64,000 nt of DNA, from NCBI GenBank assembly GCA_020465985.1, contig JAANYP010002843.1, positions 62,001-126,000 of the forward strand. Reading direction: 5' to 3'. Under the pieces are notes generated by a model. The model was not told the DNA's origin. It made no database searches and saw nothing but the letters and a program-made list of their open reading frames with translations. How positions within the stretch are numbered: the stretch's first letter is position 1; each line of letters begins with the position of its first letter. The position numbers and the translations under genes were made by a program. This DNA comes from Centrapalus pauciflorus. Lineage: Eukaryota > Streptophyta > Magnoliopsida > Asterales > Asteraceae. Shown one piece after another: positions 57,784 to 64,000 of the stretch.

Positions 57784-58894
57784 TGTAGGTCCCAAAAGGT
57801 TTCCAAAGTGTATAGCTCTAAGCTGTAGAGTGGGGCTGAATACAGCAGTTTAAAACTTAGACACTCTTTTCTCAATGTTTGTATGTATTATCAACAAAAG
57901 TTAATTACAAACAAGCTTGAATGTGGAAAGGTTCAAGCTGAGATGACAGATACAACAGTTTGTTAACTAATCTAAAACACACTCAGACTAGTTACAATAA
58001 TTACTCTCACTTAGAAGCACTCACTGTTTTTACAAGACTCAAATGGACAGCTTATACACGAACAGCTTAGACACACTTTACTGTTTTATATAAGCAGACT
58101 TGCATGCATGGAATGACACACTTCAATGCACGTACTGATTGTCACACTCTTGATTATCACATTATCCTTAGAAGCTTCCTTTTTATACTCAAAAGGAGAA
58201 TCTCAATGAAACTTCCTCATTGGACAAATGAGATAGTGGAGAGTCCTTCCAAAAAGACAAAACGCCTTTCTGCATGTTCTGATAAAGTATCTTTGTCTTC
58301 ACATGGCAGAATCTTTGTCTTTTCCTTTTGTCACTGTTGCATACGGCTTTAACCAAAAGAGGAATGTCAACTTTGCATCTTTCTTCTTTTGTTAATGCCA
58401 TTTTAATATAAGAAAAGGTCTGTCACCCTTTTCAAATATCTGTTTTGTCTTCATGTAACAGAACAGCGTGGGCAGGCTGTGCAGTTCTGTCTTCCACTTT
58501 GTCTTCGACTTGTAAACTGATCTTGTAGCCAAAACCGATACATGAGGACTTAGAAACATATTCCATAAAGCGTTTAACCTGTTCACAAAGAACAGGTTCT
58601 GTTCACAAAGAACAGAACACTTGAAAACTGCCCAAGCCGCTCAAGAGAAAAGAGCAGCATAGACAGTTTATGCCCAGCCTGTTCAGCAGACAGAACAGCT
58701 TGTACAAAACTGTCTTTGTTGCAACGAATGCAACATGGTAAACAGCTTTGGGCTGATATTGCAAATCACTTTCAGGTTTCAATAAGGCATATAACAGGCC
58801 TTAAATTCATCCTTCAAATGCATCAACAGGTTTGATTAAAAATCTCCCCCTCAGATGTACAGCAGGTTTGACTGAGGCCTTTTTGTGCCTAACA
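57784..58894 (-). repeat. A2 5' LTR
   Basis: 1111 bp. Minus strand TGTTAGGCACAAAAAGGCC to TTTTGGGACCTACA. Many AACAGCTTG/GAACAG words, a TATAAAAA box and CCAAT. Homologous to 9846-10315 + 49146-49762 and to 63718-64000. Confidence 0.92.
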
Positions 58895-60128
58895 AAGTCC
58901 GTTCATTAATAACTTTCATCAAGACTTTACAATTTAAAGTGTTAATTCTTCGGAATCGTTATCCGAAACTCATGTTTAAACCCATTATTTGGTTTGTCAT
59001 TATGCTCAAAGACCCATCATTAAATACCTTAATGTTCCACAAAAGATATCCCAAAAGTTTGATTAGTTAACTAGAATTTCGGGTCCTTAAAACCTAATCC
59101 GAATTTCGCTTGAACTGGGACCGACTCGCCGAGTCGAGGTCCGGATTTCGGACCCTCGGCCGGATTTCGCATGCATCCGAGAAATAACCCAAAAATATTG
59201 GCCCGAGATTTGACCCATCCGAATTTAGGGTCCATCCGAATTCGGATCCAATGCGAGTTCGGGTCTAACACTTAGTAAATTTTTTGAACGTTCTTGGTAT
59301 TCTTCACGACTCGCCGAGTCGACTTGCAAGTCACAACTTACGAGTTTTATTCTAAAATTTGCCAAACTCAAATCTAACAACATGCAATCCATAGCAATGT
59401 TATATTAACATATTTGGGGTGTTTCTACATCATTTTCCTTATCATAAACATGCTAATTTGTCCAGATTTAACCAAAATAGAGACTTTTTCTCAGGAACAC
59501 AAAACTCTCAAAAATCAACATTTCTTACCTTTCGGTGCGATTTAATGGACGATTTTCGTTTCTATAGCTTCTAGGAACTTCAATTGATGTTCTCCAACTA
59601 AAATATTATACATGCAACAACAATCTATCAGATTCAAATCCCAATTTTTTGCATCTTTAACTCTCAAAATAAAACCCAAGACGTAGGCATAACTTTCTTA
59701 CCTTTAATCCACTTGATTCTTGTAAAGTTATCAGATTAATCCACGAATTCTCCTTCTGATTTTTGATTTCCAGCAGAATTTAGAGAGAGTGTGTGTGTGT
59801 TTCGAAGGTGAAGTAATAAAATGAACCAAATGAAAGACAAATTGGTCTTTTATTTCTCAATTTTTTAGATATTGGCATAAGTGGCCCCTCCACTTATGTG
59901 ATTTCATAAAATAAAGTTTCCATCTTTATTTTATCATTACTAACACTTATAATTCATTATACTTACTTATTAATTTGAAATTCAAAAATTTCTTTATTTC
60001 TTAAGATAGCAATCAACTTTTAAATTCCCAAGTACATAATTATCATCATAATTCAACTTGATTACATTGAATTCAAAGTTTAAACTAATTATTCTTAATT
60101 ACAATGATTTAATTCTTAGGATGTTACA
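58895..60128 (-). repeat. Probable G1 (gypsy) 5' LTR, partial
   Basis: Minus strand starts TGTAACATCCTAAG, a common start of plant gypsy LTRs. Contains a TG-repeat, splice-donor-like GGTAAGAAAG, and two palindromic GACTCGCCGAGTC motifs (59123-59135, 59308-59320). The end is hidden by the A2 insertion at 58894. Confidence 0.65.
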
Positions 60129-61001
60129 CATGCTTCAGCCATTAGTCCCTTTGGTTTGTTGGAAGCCACATAGTCTTCCAATTTCTTCAACTTGGCCATG
60201 ACTATAAGATACTTAACCCTATGGCCATAATACTTGTTAGTCTTGTAGGGTTTGGATGAGGAGCCAACAACTTTAGACACACAGTCTGCAACTATGTGAC
60301 CAGTTTTGCCATATTAAAGCACTCTGCCATAGATTTATCAAATGTTTTCTTCCTGATGGCACTAGGTTTCTTTAAAGTAGCATCCTTGTTACAAACGTTT
60401 TCTTGTTGAACTTTTTGACAAGCATAGCAATCATCTGCTGATCATCAAGTTTAGCAAAATCTTCATTCTCCTCTTCATCCTCAGAAGTGGCCTCCAGGTT
60501 CTCATCAGTATGAGAGTCAGCCTGTGTGAAGATATCACACACTTGATTCACAGGCTGCCTTACATCAGCCACCACGACTGAACCTCTCTTTTTTATTTTC
60601 AAGGCATTTCTCTTTTGAAGCCTTGATTGCTCATCATTCAGCAAGGATCCATAAAGATTTACTAGATCCATGCCTTTGATGATACTTGAGCTTCTAAGTA
60701 TAGCTGAAAATAGTTCCATTCTTCAGGCAAAATATCTAAAAACTTGTTCACCAATGTTAGACTGTCCTTAGTGATCCCGAAAACTTTGAGATCATGTATT
60801 AGAGTAGTGAACTTGGTGTAGGTTTTAGTACGACTCTCCTTTGGATTGACAAAGAACAACTCATACTGTCTAACAAGATTATTAATCCTGTTATCCAATG
60901 TCATAACGGGACCATCATAGACGGTACACAAACTATCTCACATTTCTTTGGCTGTCTTTAGTTTCTCAACCTGCTTGAACACATCATCAGGGAGAGTTAT
61001 C
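60129..61001 (-). pseudogene. gag: A3: family A gag fragment
   Basis: Minus strand: VYDGPVMTLDNRINNLVRQY, TLVNKFLDILPEEWNYFQ, a frameshift near 60715, then GMDLVNLYGSLLNDEQSR, QQMIAMLVKKFNKK and a damaged knuckle. It is a distinct, older copy of the A2 gag region, cut on the left by the gypsy LTR and on the right by a family B LTR. Confidence 0.85.
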
Positions 61002-61012
61002 TGTAAGGTCAC
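61002..61012 (-). repeat. Family B LTR (minus), tip split off by solo LTR
   Basis: TGTAAGGTCAC equals the first 11 bases of a family B LTR in reverse; the rest continues at 61626. Confidence 0.75.
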
Positions 61013-61625
61013 TGTTATTGCATCCTGTGTGACGATAGCAGTCTAAGTGGATAATGTTTTGTAATAGTTCAAATATTCGTAATTGCACGTTAATACATGT
61101 TTGATATATGTTTGATATATGTTTGATATTGATTGTATATATGTTTGAACTTGTTTGTGATTGATGTTTTTCTTAAGTTCAAACATAAGTTCAAAGATAA
61201 GTTCAAACATAAGGTCAAAGATACGTTCAAACATAAATTCTACAACAAGTTCAAAGATATGTTCTAGAATAAGTTCAAAGCCCTGGTTTGAACTTATTGG
61301 TGGACAAGTTCGTGGGCTTGGGCCTTCTCAAACTTGTCCAGGTTAAGTTCGAATCTAATGGTTATAATTAAGGTTTAATCAGTTTTGATTAAGGATCTTT
61401 GTAGAAATCTTTGTTGGAGGCGATTACGAACTTGTGAGTGTTTGCAGAGTATTTTTAAAGTGTTATTGGAGAGAATCACGTGTCAGGACATTCGTGTTTA
61501 CGTCTATCATCGTGTTGGTCTCCGTGTTTCGTGTGTGTGATCAGTCCGTTAAGCCCCTAATGAGGATTCCACACTCGTTGGACGGTGTCGCGTCAAGATT
61601 GGATCCGTAGGTAGGTGACCTTACA
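61013..61625 (+). mobile_element. Solo LTR of family B inserted inside an opposite family B LTR
   Basis: 613 bp, TGTTATTGCATCCTGTG to GACCTTACA, with no PBS, PPT or coding sequence next to it. Flanked by GTCAC (61008-61012) and GTCAG (61626-61630), a 4 of 5 match. Removing it joins the minus LTR. Confidence 0.85.
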
Positions 61626-62124
61626 GTCAGCTATCTACGGATCCAATCTTGACGCGACACCGTCCAACGAGTGCAAAATCCTCGTTATAGGTTTAATGGA
61701 CTGATCACACACACAAAACACGGAGACGAACACGATGATAGATGTAACGACGAATGTCCCGACACGTGAATCTCCCTAAAAACTCTCTGCAAATACTCAC
61801 AAGTTCGTAATCACCCTGAACGTTAATTTCTGCAAAGATCGTTAATCAAAACTGATTAACCCTTAATTATAAGCCTTAAATTCAAACGTTGCCCAGACAA
61901 GTTCGTGAAGGCCCAAGACCACGAACTTGTCCATCAATAAGTTCGAATCTAGCTCTGAACTTATTCTAGAACTTGTCTTTGAACTTGTCCTAGAACTTAT
62001 GTTAGAACTTACCTTTGAACTTATCTTTGAACTTAAGTAAACATCAATCACAAACACGATCAAACATATATAACCAATATCAAACATATGTATTAACTCG
62101 TAATTCAAAAGACTGAACCATTAT
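61626..62124 (-). repeat. Family B LTR (minus), main part, truncated
   Basis: GTCAGCTATCTACGGATCCA... through the AAGTTCAAA repeat zone to ACTGAACCATTAT, where the last ~55 bp of the LTR are replaced by the CACTA-like end. Confidence 0.85.
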
Positions 62125-63717
62125 CACTAGTACAAAAATGACCTATGGTCACGGTTTTGTCCAAACTGCCTAGCCACAGTTTTTGTTATTGACGTGACTA
62201 AAGGGTCATATATGAACTTGTATTATTATGATAGCCACAGTTTATCTCAATAACTGTGACCATTGCAAATCACATTCAAACCTTAAGTCACGGTTTAACA
62301 TAAGGATCGTGACAAAGACTTGTCACGGTTGCCACATTGTTACCAAATGTCATCGTTTGTCACGGTTATTTGTTTGATGTCTATAATAATCTTGTGATGG
62401 TTATTAACTGTGACGATAAATATGTATATGGTCACGGAAATCTCTTTCGGTGACCAAAGGGACACCCTGATGTCTAATTGTGTGAGTCTAAATTATATGG
62501 TCACGAAATCGCTTTGTGTGACCAAATGGTGGAGTTCATTAGCCACGTATGGTAAAAGAAAAAACATTGTGACTATAAGTGTTTAATGGTCATGATTTAG
62601 TTCATTAAGTGTGTCCAAAAGTAAACAGTTGTCTTGAAATTAGTAAGTTACTGTGACTATAAGTATTTTACAGTCACGGTTTAGATTCTTATGTGTATGT
62701 AAAAGTATACAATATTCATGATAAAAGAGAAAAATGTGACTAAGTATTTCTTTTGTCACGATTTAATTTCTTTTATGTATATAAAAGTAATTAATAATCA
62801 CGGTTTAAGAAAAAAAAAACATATCACCATAATTATGTTTTGGCCACAGTTTAAGACACACAAGCATGTGACTATTAATATTTAAAGGTGACCGATTAAG
62901 TTTCTATGTGTGTCTAAATGTAAACAATAGTAATAGTAAAATAAGAAAGATATGATTATAAGTACATTGAAGTCACGATTTAATTTGTTTTGTGACTAAA
63001 AGCTATCAATCTCACACATTAAAAAACTTTTCAATATAAGGAGTTTTTTTGTCACGGATTAAACAAATTTGTGACTATTAATATTTAAAGGCGACGGTTT
63101 ATTGTTTTTATGTAACTAAAAGTAAACAATAGTCATGATAAAAAAATGTTGCGACTTTTTTTTTATAATGATCATGGTTTAGTTAATTTTTCATTAGTGT
63201 GTAAAAGTAACAGTTTTCATGATAAAAGAAAAAAACAGTGACTATAAGTATATTATGATCACACGAAGAATTGGTTTGTGTGACTAAAAGTAATCAGTGG
63301 TCATTGTTTAAGTGAAAAAATGTCCCTATAAGTTGTTTTTGTCACGGTTTATAAAAAGCAAATAAGTGACTATTAATAGTTAAACAATTAAACATCACGA
63401 CTAGATTTATTATGTGTCTAAGGTAAACAATAGTCATGGTAAAAAAAGAATATGTGAATAAGTATTTTATGCCTACGACTTAATTTTTTATGTGTGACTA
63501 AACGTAATAAATGGTCACAATTTTAAAATAGCATATCACTATAAGTAATTTTGTTGTCACGGTTTAAAAAAGCGAACATGACTACTAGTATTCAATGGTT
63601 ACAAATTAATTTTTTGAAATCTCTAAAAGTAAACAATAGTCATGGTAAAAGAAAATCATTATGACTAGAATAATTTAGTTTCTTATGAATGTCAAAAAAG
63701 TAAACAACATTCATCAC
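62125..63717 (+). mobile_element. CACTA-like DNA transposon end with subterminal repeats
   Basis: Starts CACTAGTACAAAAATGACC, a CACTA terminus, followed by about 1.5 kb without ORFs in which GTCACGGTTTA and its reverse (e.g. AACTGTGAC) recur in both orientations. Such subterminal repeats are transposase-binding regions in En/Spm-type elements. The other end and any transposase lie outside the window. Confidence 0.6.
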
Positions 63718-64000
63718 TGTTAGGCACAAAAAGGCCTCAGTCAAACCTGTTCCACATCTGAGGGGGAGATTTCTGATCAAACCTGTTGATGCATTTGAAG
63801 GTTGAAATTAAGGCCTGTTATATGCCTTAATGAAACCTGAAAATGATTTCCAATATCAGTCTAAAGCTGTTCTATATGTTGCATGTGTTGCAACTAAGAC
63901 AGTTTGTCCAAGCTGCTCTGTCTGCTGAACAGGCTGGACATAAACTGTCTACGCTGCTCTACACTGGTGAGCAGCTTGGGCACTTTTCAAGTGTTCTGTT
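63718..64000 (+). repeat. Family A LTR, start (continues beyond window)
   Basis: TGTTAGGCACAAAAAGGCC onwards, homologous to the A2 LTR. No PPT precedes it and CACTA-like sequence abuts it, so it is a 5' LTR or solo LTR inserted into the CACTA element. Confidence 0.85.

Larger units (their letters stand above)
53590..58894 (-). mobile_element. Copia family A element A2, truncated after integrase
   Basis: 5' LTR 57784-58894, PBS, gag, protease and integrase are present. RT, RNase H, aORF and 3' LTR are missing, and family A homology stops at about 53590, where G1 gag begins. It separates G1 gag from the likely G1 LTR, so it inserted into G1, and a deletion then removed its 3' part with some G1 sequence. 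Confidence 0.88.

Noticed and set aside
61863..62108. Open frames rich in S, K, I, N inside LTRs (also 10714-10896, 48831-49019, 61161-61346)
   Set aside because: They are translations of the AAGTTCAAA short repeats in family B LTRs, not proteins.

Overview
The window is plant repeat DNA. Everything I can identify is transposable-element sequence; I find no intact host gene, rRNA or tRNA. The elements are Ty1/copia-type LTR retrotransposons (protease-integrase-RT-RNase H order, initiator-Met tRNA primer sites of the form TGGTATCA(G/A)AGC(C), 5 bp target duplications), one decayed Ty3/gypsy element, a CACTA-like DNA transposon end and two solo LTRs. The gene style fits a eudicot. A 13 nt palindromic motif (GACTCGCCGAGTC) in the gypsy LTR resembles what I recall from lettuce-type Asteraceae repeats, so an asterid is possible but not established.

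Layout. (1) 1-10315 is copia family A, copy A1 (+): gag, pol, a long extra 3' ORF (called aORF here) and the first part of its 3' LTR, which resumes at 49141-49762. (2) Inside that LTR sits copia family B, copy B2 (-), at 10316-49140, bounded by CTTAT duplications. It has three LTRs (48551-49140, 46773-47337, 10316-10898): a short deletion derivative followed by a long element. A solo LTR of a third family (13204-13856, duplication CAGTC) interrupts its aORF. (3) Inside the B2 RT/RNase H gene sits a second family B element, B1 (+), at 17328-40720, bounded by TTTGA. Removing it and one TTTGA copy makes the B2 frame continuous. (4) The 5' end of B1, together with 225 bp of adjacent B2 DNA, has been amplified into a head-to-tail array (units starting 17103, 19404, 21691, 23993, 26279; about 2.29 kb each). 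Each unit is an antisense RNase H scrap, a full 581 bp LTR, a PBS, a leader and a truncated gag; only the fifth continues into pol. (5) 49763-61001 holds a decayed gypsy element G1 (-) split by a truncated family A copy A2 (-), with its LTR inserted in another family A gag fragment (A3). (6) 61002-62124 is a family B LTR (-) carrying an inverted solo family B LTR. (7) 62125-63717 is a CACTA-like end, interrupted at 63718 by another family A LTR.

How the parts work together: in a live element the LTR drives a full-length RNA primed by tRNA-iMet; Gag forms the particle, protease matures it, RT/RNase H make cDNA and integrase inserts it. All copies here carry stops, frameshifts or active-site changes, so none looks autonomous. 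The points most worth a second look are the higher-order tandem array spanning an element/host junction, a GT...AG segment of constant 47 nt at the gag-pol boundary of family A with a related acceptor/branch-like signal in family B, and an apparent own promoter (and, in family B, a splice-acceptor-like signal) in front of the aORFs. I do not see a defence system or other non-transposon novelty. All boundaries were read by eye; no alignment or database search was run.
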